64,000 nt of DNA from Fratercula arctica (Eukaryota > Chordata > Aves > Charadriiformes > Alcidae), in assembly GCA_947846985.1 (NCBI GenBank), contig CANTUZ010000001.1:3324504-3388503 (forward strand), written 5' to 3'. This document shows positions 1 to 13,456 of the stretch, in pieces. How positions within the stretch are numbered: position 1 is the stretch's first letter; each line of letters opens with the position of its first letter. The notes beneath the pieces are model-generated. The model saw only the letters and a program-made list of their open reading frames with translations. It did not search any database and was not told the origin of the DNA. A program made the translations under genes and the position numbers.

Positions 1-1404
1 GACCTCTCTTATTTATCAGTGAAGATGTCCCCTGAGATCCCAGGAATGATTTCAAGGTTCTTCAAAGCAGCTCCTCTATGGCTTAGAAGCAACAAGAACC
101 TACTTATGGGGACTGCTAAGGACTTCAGATTGTATTTTATAATACAAACTGAAATCAGATAGTTGCCCAGTTCTCCTTCATCAAATACAACAGCAGCAGC
201 ATTGTCCATCTTCAGGGGCAAGGACAGTACAGAAGAGAAGACCACCATGTCTTCTGGTCCCTTTCCATAAGCCATTCACACAGGCAACACCACTACTAAA
301 CAAGGCTGTTATTAAAAAGTGTAATTTCCCATGGGAGTAGCAGACTTAACACTACCCAGACGATGAGAAAACAGTCACTGTTCTCCTGCCACTAAAATGA
401 AGTGGGCCCACTTTCTTGGGAGGTACGTGTCTGTCTCTCATTACTGTCATGTATGAATGATCCTCAGGCTGACAGGAAAGTAAAAAACCTTATCTTGCAG
501 ATAGGGGAAAAAAAGGGAAAGACAGATGAAATACCATAAGAAAACGTCACACCAAAAATCTATGTCTTTCATGTCAACCATGTCCACAACAGTGACAAGG
601 GTCACCTTGTTAAAGAAACTCAAACTTTGTACCACGTAACTCAATAGTTTCGTACAACATCATAACACACCAGTTATATCTTCTCAGCATCTTCCTGCAT
701 ATGTGATGCAAAAGTTGGCTAATCCATCCCAAATGTCCCAGCTGGTTTATGACCAAATACACATTAGCCTGGCTAGCAATCACTCAGAAAGAGGCTTGTT
801 AGGCAGCTCTTTGCCATTAATTTTTTTTTGCTTAGACATTAAACAGCCTCGTCCACCTCGATCATAAAATGTCTTCCTAACCCTGCAGACTGTTAAAAAG
901 TGTGCCTGCAGACATTTACTGTCACATCTGGAAAAGCCCGCGCTATCATAATGATTTCAATACAGATTTCATCAGAAGACACATGGAAATTAAGCTGGAT
1001 TCACCAAATCCCTTGCAGGCTGTTCCACGCTAAGCACATAAGAGCTGACTCCCTCTGTTTCAGGGTCTGCACAAGCTGGTGGTGCTCAGTGTGGTTTGCA
1101 GGTGAGTTTCCAGGACTCCTGTTTGATCAAGCCGCCAGGCTAGAGTTAGGCAACTTTCCCTATTCCCGTGATCCTGTCCCCAACTCTGGCTCTGCACATT
1201 TTGGATTCCTGAATGCCCCTGGGATGCTGGTGCATGATTCCTTCTCTGATACTTGCTAGCATGATGAAGTCGGATTTCTTTCTCTTGAAAGAAACCTTTG
1301 TAGAAATCCCAGGCTGGACTATGACCTATTTAACAAGTGTCTTAGGCCAGGATACAGTCCTGATGTTTGTTGCAGAGCTCATTGGGACTGGTTGCTCCCT
1401 ACTT
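1..1404. other. Downstream flanking DNA without a recognisable gene
   Basis: Moderately AT-rich unique-looking sequence. The open frames here are short (under 120 codons), on both strands, and resemble no family I know. No repeat is recognised before the CR1 at 1405. Confidence 0.5.
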
Positions 1405-1992
1405 ATAGAATCACAGAATCATAGAATTGCCTAGGTTGGAAGAGACCTTTCAGATCATCGAGTCCAACCATCAATCCAACACTGAGAAAAACCATAATTA
1501 AACCATATCTCTAAGCACCACGTCTACCCGGCTTTTAAATACCTCCAGGGGTGGTGACTCCAGCACTTCCCTGGGCAGCCTGGTCCAATGCTTGACAACC
1601 CTTTCAGTGAAGAAATTTTTCCTAATATCCATCCTAAACCTCCCCTGGCACAACTTGATGCTGTTTTCTCTTGTCCTATGGCCTGTTCCTTGGGAGAAGA
1701 GACCGACCCCCCCTGCCTACACCCTCCTTTCAGGGAGCTGTAGAGAGCGAGAAGGTCTCCCCTCAGCCTCCTTTTCTCCAGGCTGAACACCCCCAGCTCC
1801 CTCAGACGCTCCTCACAAGGCTTGTGCTCCAGACCCCTCACCAGCTCCGTTGCCCTTCTCTGGACACGCTCCAGCACCTCAATGGCTTTCTTGGAGTGAG
1901 GGGCTCAAAACTGGACACAGCACTCGAGGTGGGGCCTCACCAGCGCCCAGTACAGGGGCACGATCACTTCCCTAGTCCTACTCACCACACTA
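1405..1992 (-). mobile_element. CR1 LINE, 3' fragment, minus strand
   Basis: The element's 3' end is at 1405, with the ATTCTATGATTCT-type tail of avian CR1 read on the minus strand. The body runs through the end of the ORF2 region: on the minus strand 1877-1700 encodes the CR1 C-terminal sequence [19 protein letters not shown] with frame damage after it. It is truncated at the 5' side, as most CR1 copies are, and is not coding. Confidence 0.92.
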
Positions 1993-4900
1993 TCTATGAG
2001 CTGCCTACTAACTCATTCTCTTTTTTTCTTGTCATCTCCACTCTGTGGTGTGGTGTAAAGGCTGCAGTGAGTTGCTCATGGTCTGCTATAATGACAGGGT
2101 TTAATGGGGGCTCCAGAAACTCACTGCTGCACATCTTGTGGGTTGCTCCACTGCCAACTGTGTCTGGAGAAGAGTAGACCCAGAAAAGTCCATGGCCTGT
2201 GGTTGCCCTGCTCCAGATGATGGAGAACAGATAATCTGGAAGATGGTCATGCACTTTGCAATGCTATCTTCACCACCAATGGAGGTGGCAGCATGATATT
2301 TTCCTTGTAAATGTATCAGTCCCCTCCTGGGGCTGGAACCCTGTAGATCTGGGGACTTTGCCTACAGAAAGGCTGCTTCCATGTAGATAAATGAATACAA
2401 TGTGAAATTTTGCAAAACATAGACACAGAGAAACATTTCTTCCCAAAAAGAAAGAACCCTCTAATGTCACAAATCCGAGTATTGGAAACCTTGCTGAGAA
2501 AAAGTCTTTTCTCTTGGTGAACATAGACAGGTTTTTACTCCCAAGTTTGATTTTCAGCCAGGAAGGACAAAAGTCCTTTTCATGAAACTCTAAAAAACTG
2601 GGAAAGAAATACAAAATTTACAAATTCCTTTCAATGCTCCTCCTTATTTTACCATCATTACTGGAAACCCACTGGACCTGAAACCTTTCTGGCTTGAAAA
2701 CCAATCAGGTGACATTTTAAAATACAGCCTTGAGAAGCAATCAGTGACTTCATTCCCTTCTTTTCCCTGATTGTTGCACTTTCTTTTCTCCCAGCCCTCT
2801 GCCTTTCAGCCCACCCTTAAACCCACTACCTGCCTTTTCGTGCACACAAAGGACCCAGACTTCCAGCTTGTTTCTACAACCAGGTCACAATTGACTACAT
2901 ATGCTTAAAAAATACCCACACAGGCTGTGCAAGGAACTGCGTCTTGAGCCAACCCACACTCCTAATTCTCTTTGCAGATCCTTTCCCTGGGATGCAAAGC
3001 AATGATGAAGTGAGTGTCAATGCCCCCATACACACTCTTTTGCACCCTCTTTGCAGGCCAGTCAGGCTGCAGGCTGTGAGCTGGGCCAAGAAAAGATCTG
3101 TACCTCTTAATCTCCCTTCTCCTGGTGGAGAGCTTGGCTGGGTCTTGGAGAAGAGGGCACGTTTCTCCATCCCACTTTAGAAGAAGTTACAACATTTGCT
3201 TGCCAGGGAAGAAGAAAGCCACAGTACAAGGATCCCATCTGTTTTCCATCTTGACATGAAGCCAGAAAAGCCAACTGGTTATTCATTTCCCCAGATGCTT
3301 GTGGAGCTCATCTCCTCACCCTCCTATCCATCCACTAGGAATGTAAGGGGCTGGATACTGGTGAGGTTTGGTGGTGCCATGAAGATCTTGTGTGCTGGTT
3401 CACCAGTCCCCTGCCTAATTTTTTGAGACAGGGATGCCTCTGCTTCCCCTGCAGACCTCATCTTGTGATACCTGAAGATGTCTCCATGGCCTCAGGGATG
3501 ATGCTAAGGCCTCCAGCTGAGGCAGAGACCTCCATGACCCAGGTGAACCTCATGCAATGAAACTTTCAGGAGTTTGTTCTTGAACCCCTGGTGCTCAAAG
3601 CTGGGAAACCAGGGAAGCTATCCACTCCTGAAGCATTTTGGGATCAATCTCTGGTCCTTGTTGTGTGCTCCTCTCTCTGAGCAGCATATGAAGTGGTCTC
3701 ATAAAAGAGTAAGAAGTATAATAGAGGTACACAGATTTCCTGCCACACCTGAGAGGAGAGGAAAAGAGCAGTTTTCTGCTAGTCTTTCCAGGTTAGCTGT
3801 CCTATTCTCCTGTCCCATTGGGAGATATGGAAGGAAGGGGGTTTTGTGACCTTTCTTAGTGCCACCAGGGTGATACATGCTTGTTTTACTCCACAAGACC
3901 ATTTGGCTGGGCAGTCTTTCTAGCTACATCTCACATACATGCAGGCTGAGTCCAAATCATTGTTCCCAGCCTGCCATGGGGGATCAGGGCTTGCCAGTAT
4001 CTCCATCCTCTCTGCCCATCTGCAAAGGACTATGGAGAAAAAGCAGTAGCTCTTCAGAACCAGAAGGCAGTAAGGGACCCAGCACTTCTTTCTCAGTCTC
4101 CTCCCTCACCCTCCAATTTATTAAGCAAGAAGGTAAATAAACAAATCTAAACTTGATCTGGTATCACTGGTGAGGATGATGTGATTCATTTCTTATGGTT
4201 GAGAGCTTGGCATTTTTTACATGACAAAGGCTATGTCTCTTTCTCCTGGACCTTCACCATGTTGTGGCTCAGGAGCACTATTCGAACTCTCTCCTTTGGG
4301 TATGAAATCTCCTGGGAGGCAGTGGGACAAGAAAAATAAGCAAATGTGGCCCAGCCCTACCTTGGCTATCCACAGTGAAGGAAGCCTGGATGGTCATCGC
4401 AGTGACTGCTCCTCCTTGCAGTCACAAAGCTGCAAGGGCTCATTTCTGTGGAGGGATAAAAAAAGAGATCTACAACCTATGTGTTGCTTGACTACTGGCT
4501 ATATCTATAGCAGGATTCCATCTTATGCCTCTATTTTGCATCTTTGAGGACTATTAGGGTGATAGTTACGTAAAAATGAGAGGATGTCCTGGAAGGGCAT
4601 CCAGGAGGGATGAAGAGGGATCTCTTTCAGTCCAAGAACCTTCTCTTGTAGAAGGCAGACTGGGGACACCAAATGAAGCTGTTAGGAACTAGGTTCACAA
4701 CAAACCAGGGGGTTAGCTCTTCAGCTGACAGAGAAGTGGACTGCAAGACTCTCTTCTGGGATATGAGAAGGTGACAGGAGAGCAAGAAGAGAATGTGCAA
4801 TTTCAGGAGAGGAAAACCAAAGGGTTACGGAATGCTTTAAGCGTCCAAGGCTATGTCTGTATTAAAGAGCCAGCTAGAGCAAGAGCAATGGCACCAGCTT

Positions 4901-7068
4901 TTTTCCATGATCATCCAGACTGATTAAATCTTAGCTTAGTCCCCACCGTGTCCAAAGCGCACACCAGCTAGCGAGTCCAGACAACAACCAGGCATGGTCA
5001 TCCTCACAAAGGGCAAGCATCATTGACAAAACTCAGTAAGGGTGAAGTCATCTGTTTGGGGGATAAAAAACATCTGATTGCAAGTTCTGCTGTGCCACTT
5101 GCCCCGGACAGCCAGAGAACAGGCTCCAGCCTGGTTTATTTACTAGTCAAACGCAGCCAAAGATGCAGGTATCTAGAGACTCCATGCAGGCGCCTGAGTC
5201 CAAGAAAGAAGTGTGATTTCCAACACGTCTCTCCCTTTGGCAGTGCCTGTTGGCTGGGCTGAGACATTCCCCCATGAAGCACTTCAGGCTGCTGTGATGC
5301 TGAGATGCCAGTGGTCCTCATTTAGGCATGTCCATCTGGCCATACCCTGTCTGCTAGCAGGGCTATGTCTCTACTAGATCCTTCCCCATTCCTCTGATCC
5401 AGGGAATTTTAAAAAACAAGTACTATGCAAGCTGGGATGGGTACCAGAAGGAGCATGGCACCCATGGCGGGAACACAATGTTCCATTAGTACCTTGCACC
5501 TTCCATGAGTAGCAGACCTGTTCTGGTTGAAACAGTTTATCTGATAGGGTTTCTGCAAGTGAGAATAATGTGGTCCATCTGGTAGCTCCAGAGTTGGGAT
5601 TTAAGCCCAGCAGCTTGGTCAAAGTCCAAACAGAAAGTTCAGCCGTAGCTGGGACACCATATTTAAAGGTGTCCCAGGCTCTCAAGCACACTCTTATGAA
5701 ATCCCAGCTATAACGGAGCACAAAGGAGAGGAGAAAAATGAATTGGTGTTTCATAGAGAAACGCCTTTCTTTGACTTATTATGCCCATAGATTTAGCACA
5801 TTTCAAAGGAAATTTAGCCAGAATAGAGATGGGAATTCAGCTCCAAGAATTTGTGACTATTATCACTAAATTAATTTACCTAGCTCTACAAGGAGTACAG
5901 TTAACTTCGTTTGTTCTCCTAAGTATACCAAGTGTAATTGATCATTTAGGAAACTAATGCTGAACTACCCTGGCAGCGTGCTACCTTTATCAGAGAAGTT
6001 CTGGGCTATTTCACACAAGGATGAAACAGGTCCCAGTGCCAATTTCTAATCACTGATAGAGGGAGTCCAGCTTTGCAACAGAGTTGGCTTATCTAGCCAG
6101 ATGGGATATCATCCGCCTTTGATGCTCTTGAAACCTCAGTCCCCTGCCAAAATTTGCTGGCACTGGCCACTGAGTGCAGAAGGCATCTGAAAGGACAGAG
6201 GATGGCCATAAAGACATTTGTGAAGGCATTAGAAGAATATCCCAAAAGACTTATATCCTTAACAAATTAGGGCCCAAACTGCAGTCCCTCCAGCTTACCA
6301 GAACTTGCCACCTCTCACACAGCTATCACCTCTGACAGACAAACTCTGGCCAAGTTTGCTAGGTGATTTAAGACACTGCCATTCCCAAGTGTTCATTCCT
6401 TTCCTAACCTTTGGCCAGGCATAGCTAACCCTGTGAGAGGAGCAGAAGATGTTCACTAGGTTCTCAGATGCCCCTAATCAGAGGTCCACACATTTTTTGT
6501 CACTCTTTAAATTCATTTGCCCCAGGAACAGATCTGTCAGTCTTTCTGAGAAAATGAAATTCCTTTCCAAAACAGCACAAATGCTGCTTCCCATTTGCCC
6601 TCACACTGCACTGTCCTTCCCTTCCATCGCCCTGGTGGGTGGACACCTATTCCCACCTCCTTCCCTCCTGAGCATCCAACCTGTGGGCCGCATCCATCCC
6701 AGCTCCAGATCCCTCTGGAGGGCCCTTAGATCCCCAAAAAGCACTGTGGGCTCCAGCAAGGCTTGTGAGCTGTCAATACCTCGTACGGGATATTCAGCAC
6801 CTCAGCTTCAAGCGACTTGCCCATGATGTAAGAGGGAGCTTAGACCATTATCACCCAGCTCCCGGCCTGTTCTGCAACGACAAGTCCATCTTTCCTCTTG
6901 TTTAATCATGCAAATAACATGGGAATATAAAGGATATGAAAAAAATATGGCATAAAATACAACTGTATTTTTACAAAATGTTGTTGTAGCTAATATAATA
7001 CACAGTCCAATGCACTTTACAAGGCAGGCCCTCTAAAACCTGCTACCAAACATCAGAACTCATATGTT
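1993..7068. other. Downstream flanking DNA without a recognisable gene
   Basis: Five kilobases of mixed composition with only scattered short frames. The frame at 1994-2254 (minus) and those near 2900-4550 look like chance or decayed sequence. I see no splice-flanked exon with family similarity and no repeat I can name. Confidence 0.45.
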
Positions 7069-7107
7069 CAGCTGGTATAAATCATTGCTGCTGATTTACA
7101 CCAGCTG
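7069..7107. repeat. Relic of a palindromic MITE-like repeat
   Basis: Two 16-bp arms (7069-7084 and 7092-7107) pair with one mismatch around a 7-base loop. The right arm reads TGATTTACACCAGCTG. This resembles an abundant palindromic repeat of reptile and bird genomes whose ends carry CAGCTGGTGTAAATCA. That family link is from memory. The centre is missing here. A second copy lies at 13457-13520. Confidence 0.5.
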
Positions 7108-7207
7108 AGAACCAGGTCACAATTGCCTAATTAAATAGCTTCTCTTTGAGCAAAGGGCTATACTTTTTAAAAGTGTAACTGTGAATTACTTTATATAGCC
7201 CATCGTT

Positions 7208-7342
7208 GGAAAGAGAAAGAGCACGAGAAAGAAAGTGAGAAAGAAAACAAAATAGAGAGAAAGAGCAAGAGAGAGCAGAAGAAAGAAAAAGAAAGGAAAG
7301 GGAAAGAAAGAAGGAAAGAGAAAGAAAAAGAGAAAGAAGGAA
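7208..7342. repeat. GA-rich simple-repeat tract (GAAA/GA type)
   Basis: About 135 bp, nearly all purine on the plus strand, built of irregular GAAA, GAGA and GGAA units with a few interruptions. It is a degenerate microsatellite. Confidence 0.85.
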
Positions 7343-9850
7343 TAATTTGTTTATATTTATTTTGGGAGCTCAGTTCCTTTCATTGGGAAAGAATGGGGCA
7401 GTTTGGGAAGCCCAGACTAAATCACTCACAATGATAACAGGGTGATACCGAGAGCAGTAAAACTAATTTATTGGGCTGAGTTTATCTGATTCCAGGGAAA
7501 GTGAGTACTGCTGAGTGCAGCTCTGACTGTGCTTGTGTCTGACAAGACACACAGTTCAGATGCAAAATTACATTAAGCAGATGTAGCCCATTAAGAAGCC
7601 GAGTCTGAAAATGTACTTTACCCTGTCAAGGCAAATCCTAGTTGAAAACTTTGGGCCTTTACAAAAAAAAAAAAACAACTTCAAAAAGATGTTCTATTTT
7701 GGGTTTTATTGCTTTAATCTTTTTTGTGTCAGTCCTAGTTACAGGGTGATGATAAATATAAACCCACCTCCGTTGGATTTCTAACATAACATAACTCCAT
7801 TACCTAGCCCCTGCTACGGCGGTGAAAAGTCCCTCAGCATTCAACCCAGCAGAACCCGTCCTGGATTCAATTATAATCCAGAATTAGGTGAGGCTGGCCG
7901 GTTCTCAGAAGCAAACCAGGTAAAACACAAATCAGATGTTCCTACCCCAGACCAGGCCAAGAGGCAGAAGGATGCAACAAGTTCATCCCTTCCTCGCACC
8001 CATCCGTCATGAAGACTGTGCTGGGTTAGCTCTGATGGAGGTGTCTCCATCGCTGCCACCTGAAGCTGCGTGAGAGGATTCTCACCCTGGGTGACTTCTC
8101 TGCATGAGAGCACCTGAAAAAACGTGGGATGTGGTGCGGAAGGAAAACTTGGATGGGATTCGAGATCTGTGGAGTTTCACTTGGTTGTGCTAGAAGAGAG
8201 TGGGAGTTTTATTTAATAAAAATTTTGGTGAATTCTCAGACTCAATTCCTTTATATCTGATCCTATTTATATACCCACATTGGTTGTTAAGCTGGGAAAG
8301 AACAGTTGGTCTGGACTAAAAAAGGACAAAATATACAATAATGTATTTATTAGTCACTGAGGCACTCAAGTCTCACTATTGCATTTAGGTCCCTAAAAGG
8401 CACTTTGGAGCATCTTCCCCGTGAGTGCTGATTTTTTTTGCTTTGGGGCATTTCAGCTCATTCTCCATGATTCCCCCATTCTCATATATTTCATCCGGTA
8501 CACACATCATTGAGGGAAGTGTTCAAAAGCACCAGCAGGATATCAGCAACAAGAAAGAAGGTCAATCTCATTAGACTGGCCAAGATCATTTTTAGGAGAA
8601 AGAGGATGACGTTGAAAGGATCATCAGTGGGTTTCTATGCAGAAAGATCTCTCAGCTAATCTAAGTCTCCTAAAGGTAAGACAGGGCACTGAGGCTATTA
8701 ACCAGACTACACAGAGTAATGGAAAATATTTTGCAAGGAGAAATCCTCTACCAGTAATTCAGCGTTCATGTAAAACACAGTTACTGCATGGAATTCATTT
8801 TGCTCTTTGAAGTTTCTTTGTTTACATTTTATTATCTGGAATAGCCTCTCTAATGGTTGGGAAAAAATTTGCTTTGTACCAGAGCAATTAACAATAAGAG
8901 TCAAGTTCAGGGGCCTTGACTCTGACATTTGATTGCAACCGCAAAGTGGACAGTGCACTTGAATGGTTTGATTTTCTTTATAAACTCCACAAAAGTCAAC
9001 TTTTTTAGTTTCCTTGGAATTATGTGCAAATCCCAAGATGGAAATGTTCCCTCTAATGGAGAGAAGAGGAAAAGGTAAGTCTAACCAGCTACATTTAAAT
9101 GTTTACAATGCTTGATTTCACCCATTGAGTTTCATTGTTTTATTTGGAAGTGTCTTTAAGCAATTTATGTAAAATAATAGATGCCAGCTGTAACCATTTT
9201 GGGCATAGGAGTCATACAGGATCATGCTCCAATGCTAATAGTCCAGCTACGCTTAACAACTAATTAGCTTGGTTTATAACAAGACCAAACATCAAAACAG
9301 AAGGACCTCTATGACAAGCATCAGGCTAAGGATAAATCTCATCCGACCTCTGACATCTGCTCAGTGGATGTCTACATGAAAAGGGTCACGCTAACTCCCA
9401 GTGGACACAATTCATCTTATCCTCATCCCTTCTTTGGAGGCACGCCAAGTTTCTAGCACTCGAGAAATATCTTTATCGACAGCGCAGGGAGCTGAGGACA
9501 GCTTGCTCCACGACCTGTGCAATGTCAGAAGGGGTGAATTCCTCCTGGGGGAATTAATTCAACAACTTGGGACTGTTCACTAAGGTCGCCTTTAACTCAG
9601 AAGCCCCTCTTGGTAATTTGGGGCTGTAAGGACCGGATCTGGAGGTCTGACCTGGCCCGTGTGTGTCAGTGGTAATTATGAATCAGGATCAGCCCCACTG
9701 CTTTGCAGAGCTCATTTATGAGTGTCGCCCAGTTTGTTGGTCCATGGCAGTCCTGGAAGAACCCTTGGCATCAGTGTTATGGAGGGAAGAAAGCGTCCTT
9801 GAGACCTTTCATCACCAGATGCAGGGGTGCAATTCAACTGCTTAAATGTC
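7343..9850. other. Downstream flanking DNA without a recognisable gene
   Basis: AT-rich sequence with a poly(A) run at about 7663-7675. The longest frame (8707-9036, minus, 109 codons) has no recognised domain or splice context. Nothing else is identified. Confidence 0.45.
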
Positions 9851-9932
9851 ATAGATTCATAGAATGGTTTGGGTTGGAAGGGACCTTAAAGATCATCTAG
9901 ATCCAACCCCCCCTGTCATGGGCAGGGACACC
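9851..9932 (-). mobile_element. CR1 LINE 3' end, short fragment, minus strand
   Basis: Begins ATAGATTCATAGAATGG and continues with the CR1 terminal block (GGTTGGAAGGGACCTT, then AAAGATCATCTAGATCC). It stops near GGGCAGGGACACCC. Only the last 80 or so bases of the element are present. This is a different CR1 subfamily end from the copy at 1405. Confidence 0.88.
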
Positions 9933-10670
9933 CATCAATACTATTTTAAATGCCCTTGGGTGTCCCCTTGATGTTCCTTTTCCAAGCCCTGATGGTCAGG
10001 GGTCTCCTGCAGGGCCAAGGTCAAGGCAAAGCCTTGAACTGCACCACATGCTTCACTGCTGAGAGGAGCCCTGCATCCAGGGGAGGAAGAGTTATGTGCG
10101 GGGTCAGGGTGAGCTGGGGAGTTGCAGCTGCCTTAAATCAGCCAACTCTTTGCAACTGTCAGCTTGAAGCTTTTACGTGGTGCCGAGGGCTGCTCCTCAA
10201 GTGTGGATATACATCTCCCACTTTCCCCAGACGCAAAGATACTTCCAGCTCGCACCCCTCGCGGCTTGCACGCTGCCTGCAGCAGGGAAGGAAGCACCTG
10301 CAGAGGTGAGCACCAAGGTGGTATTTTAATCTGTCCGAGCCAGATGAGGAGAACAGCCCTGGATGGAGCGGGAGCTTAGAAAAAGAAAACAGTTTTCCTG
10401 CCTGAGCCTGGCCCTGGCCAACATGTGCAGCACTTTGTAAAATTAATTGCGTATTGAGCAGGTAGCAGGGTGGAAAGTAGCTGCAGGTGGTGCACGTAAA
10501 AATGTATCTGCACCCAGCAGAGAAAGATCTGGATTCTCCCTTGCATGATCAGCCCCCCGGACCTGGCGGGGGGGGATTTGATGTGAGATATGCCCACCAG
10601 TTGGTTTTCTTTGGTGATGCAGTTGCTGCTATCAATGATTTTTTTATATAATGACCCAGATGATAGCATC
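9933..10670. other. Unique-looking flanking DNA
   Basis: Somewhat GC-rich, with no gene recognised. It includes a small GC hairpin (CCCCCCG at 10553-10559 against CGGGGGG at 10567-10573). Confidence 0.4.
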
Positions 10671-11046
10671 TCACCCTAAATTTCAAGCTATTTAGGATAA
10701 CCCTAATTGTCTGAAACTCTAGGGATGTGTGACAGCTCAACTTTAGCCTCCTCGAAGATTGGCTGCTTTCTTAAAATTCATACTGAATTTCAGAGAAAAG
10801 AGAGGTTTTAAATCCATCATTATTTAGGATAATCCTAAATCGCTTGAAATTTAGGATGAAATGCTATAATCTGGGATAATCCTAAATATCTTGAAATTTA
10901 GGATGAGAAACAATGGGGAAGGAAGGAAGCCCCGTAGAATGATGGATTTAAAGCCTCTCTTTCCTCTGAAATTCAGTATGAATTTTGAGAGTGATCCTTG
11001 AGGATGTTGGAGTTGAGTTATCGCACACCCCTAGAGCTTCAGACAA
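10671..11046. repeat. Nested inverted-repeat element (unidentified)
   Basis: Outer arms 10707-10820 and 10939-11046 are reverse complements over about 110 bp, with many matched blocks (for example AAATCCATCAT against ATGATGGATTT, and TTCATACTGAATTTC). Between them, 10827-10860 and 10874-10907 are direct copies of a 34-bp unit differing at three positions. A third copy in inverted orientation lies just outside the left arm (10671-10703). I do not recognise the family. It looks like a MITE or a foldback element. Confidence 0.75.
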
Positions 11047-12318
11047 ACGTGGGTTTGTGAGCACCCAACTTTACCTGTTTTTATTTTATAGTCCCACGTT
11101 CGCTCCAGCCTGGGTTCATTGTTCGTCACCACTGAGCAGCGCTACACACCCGGTCCCAGACTGAGTGAATTTGGGGCCCAGCGCTAGAAAATTTGAAAGG
11201 AAGGCGGGTCTCCATTTTAAAAAGCCTGTGTTTGTCAGCAGTTACCCCTTAAGAGAGATCTGAGATATCGATAACTGGCATTTTTAGGATTCAACTCTCC
11301 GAGGTTTTCAGCGCTTTTGGCCCGGATCCAGAAGAACACTTATGCGCACGTTTGGCTTGAAGCGTGCGAGCCTTCCCCGTTTGAGTTGTCGCTGTGTTGT
11401 ACGAGTGGGGAAACTCTCAAAGTAACTCAGCCCATGACCGCGTTTGGGCCTGAAGCTCATCCGTGCGTGGATGGCAGCACGAGAGCCCCAGCGCAGACCT
11501 TCAGCTCCAGTGGCTTTCTCATAAGCTCTTGCAGCCTTTGCAGCATTTCCCTTCACGTCCCAGCTCCTGCAGTGGTGCAATTACATCACACCCACTTCTG
11601 CCTTTTTATTTTCTTAAGAGAAATTTTGAGGCCGTGTGGTTCTGGTGAATACCTTGAAAAATTCCACTTAAAAGAGGGGGGAAAAAAAAAAAAAAAACAA
11701 CCCACAACAACAAACTCCACACAATCCAGAAAGGATCTTTAAAATAACTCATTTTGTCTTTACAATACTGACAAAATACAGTCCACTTACTCTTAACCAA
11801 AAGGAAATAAAAACGATCCACAACGCATACCAATGTTATTATTTTTATTATTATGGTTGGTCTTATAATTAGAAAACAAAGCTAATGCTGCTTCCCTGAA
11901 CAGGGGGTAAGTTTTGCTCTAGATGAATAAACCACGGCTCTGCTGAGATATTTAATCAAACTCTGTCTGACTGACGAAACTGGTCCTGAGGGGAAAACAA
12001 AACAAAACAAAACATGTTCTACATGTTAAAGTCATTAATCTCAGGTGGATTTTAAGTTTCCTGTTCTTTTTCCTCTCTCCCAAATCTTGCTTTCTGCTCT
12101 GTCTCTCACATGTAGAGGACAAAAAGTCGTGTCTGTGCTGGCTCCCATCTGCTCTTGGGAGCAAAGTGATAGTGTTTCACGACCCTCTGCCCGACGTAGG
12201 GCAGGCAAAGGCTTCATGGTAGGGTGAAGCTGATAGGGACAAGCGAACCCAGGGATGAATTTTCCTTTTGCTTCCCATGTCCCTGGGTAGCTCCAGAACG
12301 TCCTTTCAGCAGGAAGAA
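11047..12318. other. Unique-looking flanking DNA
   Basis: Mixed composition, with a poly(A) run near 11681-11697 and an ATT-rich patch near 11833-11854. No gene or named repeat is recognised. Confidence 0.4.
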
Positions 12319-12820
12319 GTGTCCAGTTCTGGGCTCCCCAGTTCCAGAAGGACAGGGAACTGCTGGAGAGAGTCCAGCAGAGGCTGCAAAGATGCTGAGG
12401 GGACTGGAGCATCTCTGTGCTGAGGAAAGGCTGAGAGCCCTGGGGCTGTTCCGCCTGGAGAAGAGCAGACTGAGAGGGGATCTCATCAATGCTCAGCAAG
12501 AGCTACAGGGCGGGGGGGAAGAGGATGGGGCCAGACTCTTCTCAGTGGTGCCCAGTGACAGGACAAGGGGCAACAGGCACAAACTGGAACATGGGAAATT
12601 CCATCTCAACATGAGGAAAAACTTCTTTCCTGTGAGGGTGGCAGAGCCCTGGCACAGGCTGCCCAGAGAGGTGGTGGAGTCTCCGTCTCTGGAGACATTC
12701 CAAACCCGCCTGGACACGTTCCTGTGCCACCTGCTCTGGGTGACCCTGCTCTGGCAGGGGGTTGGACTGGATGGTCTCCAGAGGTCCCTTCCAACCCCTG
12801 CCATGCTGTGATTCTGTGAT
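12319..12820 (+). mobile_element. CR1 LINE, 3' fragment, plus strand
   Basis: Starts within GTCCAGTTCTGGGCTCCCC and ends with GTGATTCTGTGAT. The plus-strand frame 12391-12811 is the ORF2 C-terminus of CR1 (blocks such as [25 protein letters not shown] and [12 protein letters not shown]). It has remained open but has no reverse transcriptase domain, so it is not an active gene. Same subfamily as the copies at 48547 and 62598. Confidence 0.94.
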
Positions 12821-13456
12821 CTTCCCCCAGCAGGTAGCTCACAGCTGGGCAGCACAAGCCCAACTCATTTGGAGGATGCTAATGGTTGTCTGCAGGGATC
12901 TGTTTTCTTGCAGGAAAAGGGATGGTCCCTCAGGGACTCTTTTATCACTTTCCTGACAAAAGCACTGTTAATTGTATTCAGATTTTTGCCTCCTTTCCCC
13001 ACCCCCCTTCCCCTCAACAAGGGCTTTTGTAGCTGCACATGAAGCGCTCACGGGCTGCCTGCTTTAGCATGATTAAGATACTTTCCATTTTGCGGATGAA
13101 ACTAAACAATCAGATGGGAATTTTCTATAATGAATGTCGTTTGCCTACCTTGGGGAGCAACCTAAATGATAAAAAACTGGAAGAGGGTGAGGATGGGGAG
13201 GGAATTAATCAAAAAATATAAAGCCAGCTGGATGCACGCAAGGTCTAAATCCTCAGATTTGGAAATAGCATTAAGTCAAAACTGTTTTATTAAACCACAG
13301 ACATTTTTTTCAAATTAATAAATGCTACAAAGCCACCGACATAATACTTTTCAAGATAGCTTGCCCTTTTCCCTCAGGGGTAATATTGTAATATTTTGAA
13401 ATAATAGTATTTATGGGAGTATATCAGCAGTATATCAGAGTATATCAGTATTTTCC
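12821..13456. other. Flanking DNA between CR1 and a MITE-like relic
   Basis: AT-rich, with no gene recognised. A short tandem AGTATATCAG (about three copies) lies at 13419-13449. Confidence 0.4.

Noticed and set aside
8707..9036. Minus-strand frame of 109 codons with several cysteines
   Set aside because: No family recognised, no Kozak or splice support, AT-rich chance frame most likely. Not listed as a gene.
12224..12811. 195-codon plus-strand frame as a host gene
   Set aside because: Its body is the CR1 ORF2 C-terminus; the upstream part is read-in from flanking DNA.
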